From: Psychrobacter immobilis
GTDB taxonomy: Bacteria; Pseudomonadota; Gammaproteobacteria; Pseudomonadales; Moraxellaceae
Assembly: GCF_904846225.1 (NCBI RefSeq)
Contig: NZ_CAJGZJ010000012.1
Span: 23,730-87,729, forward strand
DNA: 64,000 bases
Direction of reading: 5' to 3'
The notes under the pieces are model-generated. The model was given only the letters and a program-made list of their open reading frames with translations, did no database searches and had not been told where the DNA came from. How positions within the stretch are numbered: the stretch's first letter is position 1; each line of letters begins with the position of its first letter. Shown here piece after piece: positions 19,688 through 28,905 of this stretch. Both the position numbers and the translations under genes were made by a program.

Positions 19688-21496
19688 CTAGTCGTTAATG
19701 CCCAACTGCATGACATGACGAATGGCGGCTGGCATATCTTGAGCTTGTAGTCCTCGTTGACCAATCAATAGCGTTCTATGATCACTATTCGTTTGGTTAG
19801 CGAGCGTATCTCCTGCTAGAGCGTGTATGACAACCGCTTGATGCAAGCTGCGTGCCTCTGCGGATAAATCTTTTTGTGCTAATAGTCCAGCAATAACGCC
19901 AGAAAGTACATCCCCCATGCCAGCCGTTGCCATACCCGCATTACCAACACCGCACACATAAACGTGCTCTCGCTCTAAGCTTTGCTCTAGTATCAAAGAA
20001 CCAGCTCCTTTTAGCACCCATTCACCACCATAAATCGCTGCACATTGTTTTATTGCAGCCAACCTATTGCTCTCCACCTCATTTATTTTTTTATTAAGCA
20101 ATCTGGCGGCTTCACCACTGTGCGGTGTCAAGCGAACCTGATGATTAACGCTATATTCTCGTAACTGTGTCACCAGTTCATGATTGCCCATTTTTAGTGA
20201 TGCCAAATGATAAAGACCGTCAGCATCGATAACTATCGATTTTTCCTCTGCTATGGCTACTTGTATATAAGTTATAAACAAGGCTTTTGCTTTTTCATCT
20301 CGACCCAATCCCATACCAATCGCAATGACACTAGCCTCTTTGATTAAATTTTTGACTCCGTCAGTATCATGTAAATTGATCGTCATTGCATCAGGTAATG
20401 ACGTTAGCAATGCCCCGTGAAAGGCGTCATGACAGGCGACTGTGATTTTCCCCGCTCCTGTGGCCATCGTACTCGCCGCAGACAATATAGAGGCCCCTCC
20501 CATCCCTTGTGAGCCATCGACACGATTACCACCAATAACCATTACATGACCATAACTGCCTTTATAACTGTTTTGGCGGCGTGCATCCATACCATGTAAA
20601 GTCGTCAGCAGTGTGGCAACGGGGGTAAATACTTGAAGCGTATTTTTGGCAGGTTTTGTATCGTTGAAAGCTGGTTGTTTGATAGCCGTTTGATAAGGTA
20701 TCAATGGTATATCGATTATCTCTCCGCTATAGTCAATGCCATCTTTGGTATGCAAACCAAACTTTCGAGCAATCAGGCACAAAGTTACGTCAGCTTGTAT
20801 CGCTACACCCTCAAAAACCTCACCAGTAGAAGCAACCAATCCACTTGGAGTATCGACGGCGATTGCTAACGCATTATTTTGCTGAGTAAAATGATTAAAA
20901 GCCTGAATTGCTTGCTTATAAACACCCTCTGGCGCACGATCAAGTCCAATACCAAACAAGGCATCGATATAGATATCCGCTGGCAAATTTATTTTGCTCG
21001 AATCATTCTGGCTGTCGCTATTATCCTCAAAACGCTGATAATCACAGTTGGCAGATAAAGCTATTTTTAGCGCCTTTACTGAGTCGGTTATTAAACCTGC
21101 CGCGTTAGAAACCTCGGTTGTGTCATTTATATCGAAATCGTCATTGTCAAAACCGACTGTTATCACTTGTACTTGCCAGCCCGCTTGTTGTAGATAATGA
21201 GCAATTAGCCAGCCGTCACCACCATTATTGCCTTTGCCAACCCAGACGCTCACTCGACGCTGGCAGGTATGATGACGATAAACATTAGTAGCTACTGACG
21301 AACCAGCATATAGATGTTTTTGCTCAAAAATCTGCTCGATATACTGTGTCATTTGCCAAGCTGCTTGTTTCATTAAACCAAAACTATCATGGCCTTCTGA
21401 AAACCAAGCCTGTTCCATAGCACGGATTTGTTCGCTACTATAGAGCATTAAAGGTTTTTTACTTTTTGTACATAAAAAATTGGAATGAGTTTGCAT
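19688..21496 (-). CDS. nnr: Bifunctional NAD(P)H-hydrate epimerase / ADP-dependent (S)-NAD(P)H-hydrate dehydratase
   Basis: Repairs hydrated NADH and NADPH. The N-terminal YjeF_N domain (about residues 20-270) shows VWVGKGNNGGDGWLIAHYL and DIYIDALFGIGLDR. The C-terminal ribokinase-like dehydratase domain (about 300-595) shows MVIGGNRVDGSQGMGGASILSA, LTPHSGEAARLL and the ATP/ADP motif GNAGMATAGMGDVLSGVIAG. ATG 21496 has GAGAG upstream; ATG 21448 (MLYSSEQIRAME) is an alternative that fits relatives' lengths. It is divergent from queG. Confidence 0.92.
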   Translation of the reverse strand: MQTHSNFLCTKSKKPLMLYSSEQIRAMEQAWFSEGHDSFGLMKQAAWQMTQYIEQIFEQKHLYAGSSVATNVYRHHTCQRRVSVWVGKGNNGGDGWLIAHYLQQAGWQVQVITVGFDNDDFDINDTTEVSNAAGLITDSVKALKIALSANCDYQRFEDNSDSQNDSSKINLPADIYIDALFGIGLDRAPEGVYKQAIQAFNHFTQQNNALAIAVDTPSGLVASTGEVFEGVAIQADVTLCLIARKFGLHTKDGIDYSGEIIDIPLIPYQTAIKQPAFNDTKPAKNTLQVFTPVATLLTTLHGMDARRQNSYKGSYGHVMVIGGNRVDGSQGMGGASILSAASTMATGAGKITVACHDAFHGALLTSLPDAMTINLHDTDGVKNLIKEASVIAIGMGLGRDEKAKALFITYIQVAIAEEKSIVIDADGLYHLASLKMGNHELVTQLREYSVNHQVRLTPHSGEAARLLNKKINEVESNRLAAIKQCAAIYGGEWVLKGAGSLILEQSLEREHVYVCGVGNAGMATAGMGDVLSGVIAGLLAQKDLSAEARSLHQAVVIHALAGDTLANQTNSDHRTLLIGQRGLQAQDMPAAIRHVMQLGIND

Positions 21497-21690
21497 GACT
21501 GACTCTCGACTATTTTTATTGATTTATTTTACATGACGGCAAAACGTGCTTATTTCTTACTGTCATTAGCTTAACAAAGCTGACTTTGACTTATGTATCA
21601 ATATGAATGCAAGTTTATTCAATTTTATACTTGCGCTCTTCGCTCACTACCTTATCATGGCGGTATTCACATCAACGTCTATTGTCACAC

Positions 21691-22929
21691 ATGAAACAAT
21701 CATCTCAACCAAACTTGTTAACTTCTTCAAACCAGCAGACTTTATCCAAGAACCTGACTTCTATAGACGCTCATCCGTCCGAAAATAAGATTGCTATCAA
21801 TAACACCCAAGCATTTTCAACGCCAGCAGACGTCAAGCAATGGATTAAAACCCAAGCTCAGGCGTTAGGGTTTGCTGACTGCGGTTTCTTATCGGTTCAC
21901 CATCCTTTATTTGCTAAACAAATGGTGCAATTACAGAAATGGTTGGCAAAGGGTTATGAAGGCCAACTACAGTTCATGCACAACAACCATCATCTACGTG
22001 CTCATCCTGAGCAGCTGGTAGATGGAGCAAAGACCATCATCAGCGTACGTATGGACTATTTAACCCAAGCGCCGAAACCGCGTGCCGTCACTGATAACGA
22101 CCTTCCTAATCAAGGTATCATTGCACGTTATGCAAGAGGGCGCGATTATCATAAGACCATGCGTGGCCGTTTGAAGCAATTGGCATTGACTATCGAAAAT
22201 ATGCTTCCTGAATGGCAACACCTAGACATCGGCTCAGAAGAAGAATTCGTTTTTAGACCTTTTAGCGACTCTGCGCCTATTTTTGAACGCCCTATTGCAG
22301 AAGCTGCTGGTCTTGGGTGGACAGGAAAACACACTTTACTAATAAACAAACAAGCCGGTTCATTCTTTGTATTGGGAGAGCTATTTATTAGCCTAGAATT
22401 GCCTGATGATAGTCCCGTGAAAGAGCACTGTGGTAGTTGCAGTGCCTGTATCGACATTTGCCCTACTCAAGCGATTGTCGCGCCCTATCAACTCAATGCT
22501 TCCGCTTGCATCTCTTACCTTACTATCGAACACGATGGTGTCATTGACCTAAAGTACCGCCGCGCTATTGGCAATCGCATCTTTGGTTGTGACGACTGCC
22601 AACTGATCTGCCCATGGAACCGTTACGCCAATCTCACGCCTGTAGAAGATTTCTCACCACGGCACAACCTTGATAACAGCAACTTGTTAGAATTGTGGCA
22701 ATGGCAAGAAGCTGATTTTATGAAAAAAACTGAAGGCAGCCCGATTAGACGCACAGGTTATGTGAATTTTTTACGCAATATTGCCATTGCACTTGGAAAT
22801 GCCAATGGCAGCCAAGAGACGATTGCTCAATTACAAGCAAAATTGGGTATACATAATGAGATGCTAGATGAGCATATAGTTTGGGCATTAGCTGAGCAAC
22901 GCGATAAATTACAGGCAGCCAAACCTTAG
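21691..22929 (+). CDS. queG: Epoxyqueuosine reductase
   Basis: Cobalamin- and 4Fe-4S-dependent reduction of epoxyqueuosine to queuosine in tRNA, the last step of Q34 synthesis. Visible are GYEGQLQFM near the start of the catalytic domain, YARGRDYHKTMRGRLKQL, GWTGKHTLLIN, two ferredoxin-type clusters CGSCSACIDICPT and CDDCQLICPWN, and a C-terminal HEAT-like stretch. The open frame extends to 21607, but ATG 21691 gives a more typical protein (~412 residues, still with an N-terminal extension). No strong ribosome site is present at either start. Confidence 0.92.
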   Translation: MKQSSQPNLLTSSNQQTLSKNLTSIDAHPSENKIAINNTQAFSTPADVKQWIKTQAQALGFADCGFLSVHHPLFAKQMVQLQKWLAKGYEGQLQFMHNNHHLRAHPEQLVDGAKTIISVRMDYLTQAPKPRAVTDNDLPNQGIIARYARGRDYHKTMRGRLKQLALTIENMLPEWQHLDIGSEEEFVFRPFSDSAPIFERPIAEAAGLGWTGKHTLLINKQAGSFFVLGELFISLELPDDSPVKEHCGSCSACIDICPTQAIVAPYQLNASACISYLTIEHDGVIDLKYRRAIGNRIFGCDDCQLICPWNRYANLTPVEDFSPRHNLDNSNLLELWQWQEADFMKKTEGSPIRRTGYVNFLRNIAIALGNANGSQETIAQLQAKLGIHNEMLDEHIVWALAEQRDKLQAAKP

Positions 22930-22949
22930 ATTTGCCTTTATATAGACCA

Positions 22950-22980
22950 AAAAAATGCCTCTTAATTAGAGGCATTTTTT
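22950..22980 (+). terminator. Intrinsic terminator after queG
   Basis: AAAAAATGCCTC and GAGGCATTTTTT arms enclose a six-base loop, about 20 bases after the queG stop. The flanking A and T runs make it usable in both directions. Confidence 0.85.
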
Positions 22981-23014
22981 ATTAGCTTGTATCTATAAAA
23001 ATTCAAAAGCAATA

Positions 23015-23524
23015 TTATGGTTTAGGAATACGCAATACTTGACCTGGATAGATCTTATCTGGTTTAGAAAGCATTGGCTTATTGGCTTCGAATATTTTCA
23101 TATAATCATCAGCTGAGCCATAAACTTCTTTAGCAATTTTAGATAAGTTATCGCCAGATTTTACCGTATACATGGTAGATTCAGGCGCATCTTCTTCAAT
23201 ATCAATATTGTCAATTACCTTAGCAACGTTTTGTACATTACCAATAGCAATAATTGCCTTTTCACGATCTGCTTGCGTCTTAGCTTTACCGCTAATCTCC
23301 GCAGTATCTGTTGATCCATTATATTTAATCTTTAGGTCACTAATATTAAGATTCTGCTGCTGAATACGACGAAGTAGAATATTCGCCACTGACTGAGCTG
23401 AAGGCTCGGTACTATTCACAGGTGTATTGGCATCTGCTTTCGTTTCTGTAGCAGCATCGTGTTTGGCATCATCACGATTAAAAATTTTATCACCGATATC
23501 TTTTGCAAAACTGAACATACCCAT
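23015..23524 (-). CDS. kbp: BON-LysM protein, Kbp/YgaU-like
   Basis: Small soluble protein of about 169 residues. After a charged N-terminal segment, a BON domain (residues ~50-105) is followed by a C-terminal LysM domain with YTVKSGDNLSKIAKEVYGSADDYMKIFEANKP and IYPGQVLRIP. This order matches E. coli Kbp (YgaU), a cytoplasmic K+-binding protein, although it is longer at the N-terminus. There is no signal peptide. AAGGAG before the ATG at 23524 overrules a longer open frame to 23638. Confidence 0.85.
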   Translation of the reverse strand: MGMFSFAKDIGDKIFNRDDAKHDAATETKADANTPVNSTEPSAQSVANILLRRIQQQNLNISDLKIKYNGSTDTAEISGKAKTQADREKAIIAIGNVQNVAKVIDNIDIEEDAPESTMYTVKSGDNLSKIAKEVYGSADDYMKIFEANKPMLSKPDKIYPGQVLRIPKP

Positions 23525-23727
23525 ATAATTACTCCTTGAAAACTCATTATTTATTATTTGTCGTTGTTTTTGATAGTGAGTATATTTAAACCTCACCATA
23601 TTTTTCTGCTTACCACAATGAGTATAGACAAAGGGCAATAAGGTAGATAGTAATAGTATGTTTAGTAATGTTGATTTGGCGTAGCTTATGTTAACGTAGT
23701 TGTGAACTGAATCATTATAAATTGCTA

Positions 23728-23896
23728 GGGCGTGTCCTCATTTTAAAAAAGGTGATAAAAATGAGATAAATTGTAGTCAAACGAGGAAAATAGCACAGAT
23801 AATATCGGGATATTAACCAGCTATTTGACAATGTTTGGCAAAATTTAGCCGTTTTTAGTCCATTTAGATAGGATCGTTTGAATTGAAGACATGCCC
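23728..23896. repeat. Full-length 169-bp TA-flanked miniature inverted-repeat element
   Basis: Ends GGGCGTGTCCTCATTTTAAA and, inverted, GGGCATGTCTTCAATTCAAA. The interior aligns, in inverse orientation, with the copy at 46212-46380, including ATAATATC and AAATGAGATAA-like blocks. Flanks are TA on the left and TG on the right. It has no coding capacity, so any transposition would depend on a transposase supplied in trans. Confidence 0.8.
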
Positions 23897-23934
23897 TGAG
23901 AGAAGTGTGAGTAATTAATAGGAATGATAGGTAT

Positions 23935-23965
23935 AAAAAAACCGCCTATCATTTAGATAGGCGGT
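23935..23965 (-). terminator. Intrinsic terminator of acpP
   Basis: ACCGCCTATC and GATAGGCGGT arms enclose a five-base loop. On the minus strand TTTTTTTATA follows. It lies about 30 bases after the acpP stop. Confidence 0.88.
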
Positions 23966-23994
23966 GATATAAAAACTGTTAAGCTAAGAGCTAA

Positions 23995-24231
23995 TTATAG
24001 CTGCGCTTGTACATAGTCAATTGCTTTCTGTACAGTCGTTAATTCTGCTGAATCTTCATCAGGAATAGTAATGCCAAAATCGCTTTCAAATGACATAACT
24101 AGTTCAACTAGGTCTAGTGAATCAGCACCTAAGTCTTCCATAAATGAAGCATCGTTGTTGATGTCTTCAACATTCATACCTAATTGCTCAGCTACTGCTG
24201 CTTTGACTCTTAGCTCGGTATCATTACTCAT
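23995..24231 (-). CDS. acpP: Acyl carrier protein
   Basis: Carries fatty-acyl intermediates on a 4'-phosphopantetheine attached to the Ser of [12 protein letters not shown] (about residue 37). It has 78 residues, is highly acidic and has the canonical ACP length. AGGAGAAA precedes the ATG. It lies 267 bases downstream of fabG in the same direction and carries its own terminator. Confidence 0.97.
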   Translation of the reverse strand: MSNDTELRVKAAVAEQLGMNVEDINNDASFMEDLGADSLDLVELVMSFESDFGITIPDEDSAELTTVQKAIDYVQAQL

Positions 24232-24498
24232 GTAGATTTCTCCTTTTTGATCTATTATTTTGATAAATTGCTATAGGCCTGTAATTAGATCCTATGCATT
24301 GTATATAAAATGGGGCTTTCAAATTAGCAGGTCGTCTAATTGCTTTATAACAAGTTATACGTTTTAACTAATGTCTGATAAAGCCTTGCTATCATACAGG
24401 GCTTTGACATGAAAGTGTTCGTATTATAGCACCCTTTATTATAGTTTACACTCGTTCACACAGTTTTTTATTATAACTATGTAACACTTGTTTCTTAC

Positions 24499-25227
24499 CT
24501 ACATATACATGCCGCCGTTAACAGGAATAACCGCTCCGGTGATATAGCTCGCTTCATCACTGGCTAAGAAATGGACTGCTGCTGCAATGTCTTCTGGCTG
24601 ACCAAGACGACTGATTGGCACCGCATCTAACATTGAGTTTAGTAGACGCTCATCGAGCTCGTCAGTCATATCAGTCTCAATCAAGCCTGGCGCGACACAG
24701 TTAATAGTAACTTGCCGTGAACCAATTTCACGCGCTAGAGTACGGCTGAACCCTTCTACCCCAGCTTTGGTCGCTGCATAGTTAGATTGACCCGCATTGC
24801 CCATCTGAGCGACAACAGAGGTGATATTGATGATGCGTCCACGGCGCGCTTTCATCATGCCACGGACCGCACGTTTACTCATGCGATATACTGAGGTCAA
24901 ATTGGTATCGATGACATTGCCCCAATCATCATCTTTCATACGCATTAATAGCCCGTCTTGGGTGATACCAGCATTGTTTACCAATACTTGTACCGCACCA
25001 TAAACGCTTTCAATCTCTTCAAACAATTTCTCAATTTGAGCGCTATCTCGCACATCTAAGACTCTACCAATACCGCCACTATCATGGAGATAACCATCAA
25101 TAAGCTCAGCGCCTTTTTCTGTAGTCGCTGTTCCAATGACAAAATGGCCTTCTTTAGCAAAACGTTTGGCGACGGCTTTACCGATACCACGGCTAGCGCC
25201 AGTCACTAATGTAATCGTACGACTCAT
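24499..25227 (-). CDS. fabG: 3-oxoacyl-[acyl-carrier-protein] reductase
   Basis: NADPH-dependent reduction of 3-ketoacyl-ACP in fatty acid elongation. Short-chain dehydrogenase fold of 242 residues with the TGASRGIG cofactor loop, NNAGIT, catalytic Ser (NITSVV), YAATKAG with the Tyr and Lys, and a C-terminal YITGAVIPVNGGMYM. Its ATG overlaps the fabD stop by four bases (ATGA) and has GGAG upstream, so the two genes are translationally coupled. Confidence 0.96.
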   Translation of the reverse strand: MSRTITLVTGASRGIGKAVAKRFAKEGHFVIGTATTEKGAELIDGYLHDSGGIGRVLDVRDSAQIEKLFEEIESVYGAVQVLVNNAGITQDGLLMRMKDDDWGNVIDTNLTSVYRMSKRAVRGMMKARRGRIINITSVVAQMGNAGQSNYAATKAGVEGFSRTLAREIGSRQVTINCVAPGLIETDMTDELDERLLNSMLDAVPISRLGQPEDIAAAVHFLASDEASYITGAVIPVNGGMYM

Positions 25228-26192
25228 GATAATATCTCCATTAATTTCTCAAGACGGGCAGGCTTATCAGTAGGATAGCTGATGATTGGTTGTGCTTGAC
25301 GCTTGGCCAAATTACTCAACACATTACCACTGCCGCATTCGATTAGAATATTGATTTGTTTGTCAGCCAGCTCTTGCATTGTTTTCGACCATAGTACAGG
25401 TTGACTCAACTGCTCTGTTAATGCTTGCTTGATACCTATCGCATTACTCTCAATGCGCGCATGACGATTTTGGATAACAGGAATAGTCGCTTGGTCAAAT
25501 TTGATTTCTGCTAAGATATCAGCCAATGCATTACTTGCTGGTTCCATAAGGGCACAATGTGATGGCACACTTACCTTCAAAGAAATCGCTTTTTTGCCAG
25601 TATTTTGCACTTTATCAATGACAGCATTAACGCCAGCCGCATTACCCGATATGACTACTTGTCCGGGGCTATTAAAATTAGCCGTCCCAACAACCGCACT
25701 CTCAACGTGTTCAGTTGCTTGTTCACACAGGTTTTCGACCCGATTGTCCTCAAGCCCTAACACTGCTGCCATGGCCGTATCGATGCCTACAACAGCTTCT
25801 TGCATTAACTGACCGCGTTTATGCACTAGCGTTACCGCATCAGCAAGTGATATCACATCAGCTGCACACAGCGCACTATATTCACCTAGAGAATGACCCG
25901 CTAGATAACAAGGCGCTGTCACTAGTTTCTGTTTTAAGATACGCCAAATCGCTATGCTGGCCGTCAGTAAGGCTGGCTGAGTATATTGAGTTTGATTGAG
26001 CTTTTCTTCATCTTGACAGATTGCCCATAAATCTTCACCAAGCGCATTACTCGCCTCGGCGAAAGTCTCGCGAATCTCTGGGTAAGTGTCAGCAAGCTCG
26101 TTAGTCATCCCGACTACTTGTGATCCTTGTCCAGGAAAAATTACCGCAATACGTGTAGGCTGTTTTTTTACCACATCGGATGCAGAGGCCAT
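25224..26192 (-). CDS. fabD: Malonyl-CoA:ACP transacylase
   Basis: Loads malonyl groups onto ACP. About 322 residues, with the N-terminal FPGQGSQVVGM, the active-site GHSLGEYSALCAA, and SVPSHCALMEPAS holding the catalytic His. AGGA nine bases upstream supports ATG 26192 over a TTG two codons earlier. plsX and fabH, which often separate rpmF from fabD, are not present between these genes here. Confidence 0.95.
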   Translation of the reverse strand: MASASDVVKKQPTRIAVIFPGQGSQVVGMTNELADTYPEIRETFAEASNALGEDLWAICQDEEKLNQTQYTQPALLTASIAIWRILKQKLVTAPCYLAGHSLGEYSALCAADVISLADAVTLVHKRGQLMQEAVVGIDTAMAAVLGLEDNRVENLCEQATEHVESAVVGTANFNSPGQVVISGNAAGVNAVIDKVQNTGKKAISLKVSVPSHCALMEPASNALADILAEIKFDQATIPVIQNRHARIESNAIGIKQALTEQLSQPVLWSKTMQELADKQINILIECGSGNVLSNLAKRQAQPIISYPTDKPARLEKLMEILS

Positions 26193-26629
26193 AACCAATA
26201 TTCCTTATTTAATTGGAAACTTCCCTAAAAATAATGGGGGTTATTATATTATTAGATACTATCTAAAGCCGTACTTTACTTATTTGTCTATAAAAATGAA
26301 CCATCAGCAAACTATACACTGACGCACTCTATTATCATAGCGAAGGAAACTTAAACACACGCAGCAAAGAACCTTACTTGAATCAAAATAATAGATTGCG
26401 TCCGTTAATTTTGATATCGGTTAAAGGCCATAAGTACAAAACCATTGAAATGCTCGCTATAAAAAACTTATAGCAAAAAGCCAAGTTATCCAGCCACATA
26501 ATATATGATAGCAAAATAACTTGGCTTTTTTTAACTCAAAGCATATTGTCTAATAACGGCTGCATATAAAGTAATAACAATCACCAGTAATGTCGTTACC
26601 TTGATATTGGCTATTAGACAGTCAATGAC
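26193..26629. other. Intergenic region between rpmF and fabD
   Basis: No gene is visible in these 437 bases. The rpmF terminator lies at 26474-26532. The rest is the likely fabD promoter region. plsX and fabH are absent here, although relatives often encode them at this position. Confidence 0.5.
26474..26532 (-). terminator. Intrinsic terminator of yceD-rpmF
   Basis: AAAAAGCCAAGTTAT and ATAACTTGGCTTTTTTT arms surround a ~26-base A/T-rich loop. It lies about 100 bases after the rpmF stop and has T-runs on both sides. Confidence 0.75.
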
Positions 26630-26812
26630 TTAAGCTTCTTGACTAACCTTAAACAACTGACGGCCACGGTAAAAACCATCTTTAGTCATATGATGACGAC
26701 GATGTTTTTCACCAGTGGTAGCATCTACGCTCAGCTCAGCAATTTCCATACGATGGTGTGAACGGCGCATGTCACGACGAGAACGACTTTTACGACTTTT
26801 TTGAACAGCCAT
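26630..26812 (-). CDS. rpmF: 50S ribosomal protein L32
   Basis: Ribosomal protein of 60 residues starting [20 protein letters not shown], typical of L32 of the non-zinc type (no CxxC pairs). Strong AGGAG upstream of the ATG. It follows yceD in the same direction, the conserved yceD-rpmF pair, but 317 bases apart. Confidence 0.95.
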   Translation of the reverse strand: MAVQKSRKSRSRRDMRRSHHRMEIAELSVDATTGEKHRRHHMTKDGFYRGRQLFKVSQEA

Positions 26813-27129
26813 GATATAGCTCCTATACTTAAAAGGGATAAGCTTAAAATTCAGCTTTAGTCGATACTGACAGAGGCTATATAATCATAACAACCTAAGT
26901 CTTAAGCATCATTAGTTAAATAGATTGCTACTTACATAAAGTGCTGACTATATCCAAAATCCATAGAAATTTGCTTAGTCAGCATCTATCAGCGAGTAAC
27001 TTTTTGCTAGAATGCAATAAACCGGACATTATACGCATGTTTATTAGATTAATAAAGCCCTGCTTTTCACTCTTCTATATAAAGCCTTGAAAGTGCGCGA
27101 TAAAGCTGCCCAATTAAATGCTTATATAG
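26813..27129. other. Intergenic region between yceD and rpmF
   Basis: 317 A/T-rich bases with no visible ORF or RNA gene. The unusual length between two normally adjacent genes suggests a separate rpmF promoter. I could not assign promoter elements with confidence. Confidence 0.35.
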
Positions 27130-27723
27130 CTAAAGCTTGCCTTTAAGTGAGGCCAAAGCAGCAAAAGGATTTTCGACTTCTTCCTCTTCTGGAATCTCAC
27201 CAAACTGCTCTACGGTCATCTCACAATCCACATGCTTCGGTGCCATAGGAGTCTTGAGCAATATCTCATCTTCAACCAGTTTCTTAAATGGCAATAAGCG
27301 CTCTGGTGATTGCTCAGTAATGATTTCATCAAGTAATAAATAATCTTGCTCTTCATTTACTGAACGTATTTGGCTCTCGTTTTCAAGCAAGGCGATATTA
27401 TAATCATCAGACAAATCTATAGCAACTGGCTGCAAACAACGCTGACAAGTTAACCAAACGTCACCAGTCAGTGTAAAAGCTAAATGTAGGACGTTATTGC
27501 GTCTGTATAATTTAGCATTGAGCTGCATTTGTGATTGCTCATGTTCTGTTGACAACACGGTAGCAAGACGTTTAAAAGAGCCTGGCTCTACTTCTCCTTG
27601 CCATTCATAACCAGTGTCTGCCCATTTATCTAAAGAAATATGCTCAGGCATGCTGGTAGATACAGGCGCTTTTTTATTGTCAGCGTGTGGTGCTGACGGA
27701 TTATTTTTTGGAGTGCTTGACAT
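27130..27723 (-). CDS. yceD: YceD/DUF177 family 23S rRNA accumulation protein
   Basis: Protein of about 197 residues with the DUF177 core: a CQRCLQPV zinc-knuckle-like pair, followed by DLSDDYNIALLE and EDYLLLDEIITEQ, and ending in NPFAALASLKGKL, the usual C-terminus of the family. In E. coli YceD affects 23S rRNA accumulation. GAGG six bases upstream supports ATG 27723 over 27735. It is the first gene of the yceD-rpmF pair. Confidence 0.88.
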   Translation of the reverse strand: MSSTPKNNPSAPHADNKKAPVSTSMPEHISLDKWADTGYEWQGEVEPGSFKRLATVLSTEHEQSQMQLNAKLYRRNNVLHLAFTLTGDVWLTCQRCLQPVAIDLSDDYNIALLENESQIRSVNEEQDYLLLDEIITEQSPERLLPFKKLVEDEILLKTPMAPKHVDCEMTVEQFGEIPEEEEVENPFAALASLKGKL

Positions 27724-27877
27724 GCGCGGCCTCATTCATCAAAACGGTGTATAATATTGCCTGCCATACTAACGGAAAGCACTGAGCTGCGCTAGCGATA
27801 GTGTGTTAAATTTTTTTAGCTGCTCTATATAAATCTATCTACTCATCTTTATCATTTATTTGGTCAATATCCTATCT

Positions 27878-28621
27878 ATGTATTCAGTTAACAATAAAAT
27901 TGATTTTTCTAACTTGCTATCTTCTGTCAAAGCCAAAAATCTGCTGCATCATCTAAGCGAGCTAGCAAATAACAATGAAGCAGCTTTTACTGACTCAATG
28001 AAAATTGAAAAAAGTGAGCGTTTAACAAAATTGAAAAGTGAATGGCAAAATCTTTCTACTATCAAAGCGAATAGTCATACTCGGCCATCCTTTGATGATA
28101 TCGAAAGAATATCTACAAATTGGCTCATTCAATTATTTAATGTTTTATTTGCAGAACAAAAAGTCGTACTAGCTCGTAGCGCGAGAGAACCAGAATACTT
28201 CCCTGCACAAGATAATCAGCCAGCAAGAATAGAGTTTGCCAATGGATTTTTTGCCAGTGCGCTGCACGAGGTGAGCCATTGGTGCGTCGCAGGTAGAAGG
28301 CGAAGGACACTTAGTGATTTTGGTTACTGGTATGCACCAGATGGACGCTCAGCAGCCCAGCAGCTCGCTTTTGAACACGTAGAGATTAAACCACAAGCAT
28401 TAGAGTGTCTGTTCACTTTAGCTTGTGGTGGCTATTTTCAAGTATCGCAGGACAATTTGTTTGCAGAGTTCGATACCAGTGGTAGCACATTTGCCAATGA
28501 CGTTTACCTACAGGTTGAAGCATACATTACAAAGCCGGACACGCTACCAAATGATGCCAAAACGTTATTACTTACCTTACTTAGCATCTGTTCTTCTGAC
28601 TCAGGCATTTCCTTGTTTTAA
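27878..28621 (+). CDS. epmC: Elongation factor P hydroxylase
   Basis: Hydroxylates the beta-lysylated Lys of EF-P after EpmA/EpmB action. About 247 residues. The conserved core reads IEFANGFFASALHEVSHWCVAG, with the putative metal-binding HExxH-like HEVSH, then DFGYWYAPDGR and FEHVEIKPQALE, all characteristic of EpmC/YfcM. ATG 27878 is chosen over a TTG at 27860. It is divergent from yceD. EpmA, EpmB and EF-P are not in this window. Confidence 0.9.
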   Translation: MYSVNNKIDFSNLLSSVKAKNLLHHLSELANNNEAAFTDSMKIEKSERLTKLKSEWQNLSTIKANSHTRPSFDDIERISTNWLIQLFNVLFAEQKVVLARSAREPEYFPAQDNQPARIEFANGFFASALHEVSHWCVAGRRRRTLSDFGYWYAPDGRSAAQQLAFEHVEIKPQALECLFTLACGGYFQVSQDNLFAEFDTSGSTFANDVYLQVEAYITKPDTLPNDAKTLLLTLLSICSSDSGISLF

Positions 28622-28905
28622 AGATCAGCTAAACTGCTGCCTAACAATAAAAATAGGCCAAGTAGTATCGACATTAAGTTATAGATACGCCCTAATATAG
28701 CTTAGCGAAAACCTATCTCTTTCATCTGATTATTTTTTCGTTAACGATTTTCTACGGATAGTAACGCCTTGCCACTAAACTTATATTTGCTTTGCGCTAT
28801 ACTGATTACTGAAGCAAGCTATTTATTTGAATAATGACATGCATTCAATAAATATCAACACATTGATATGATAAAAAACTAACAATTATAAAAGAGGGAA
28901 TCGTT

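Larger units (their letters stand above)
23525..23994. other. Intergenic region with a full miniature element and the acpP terminator
   Basis: No gene is visible in these 470 bases. They contain the promoter of the Kbp-like gene, a full 169-bp miniature element (23728-23896), and the acpP terminator (23935-23965). Confidence 0.6.
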
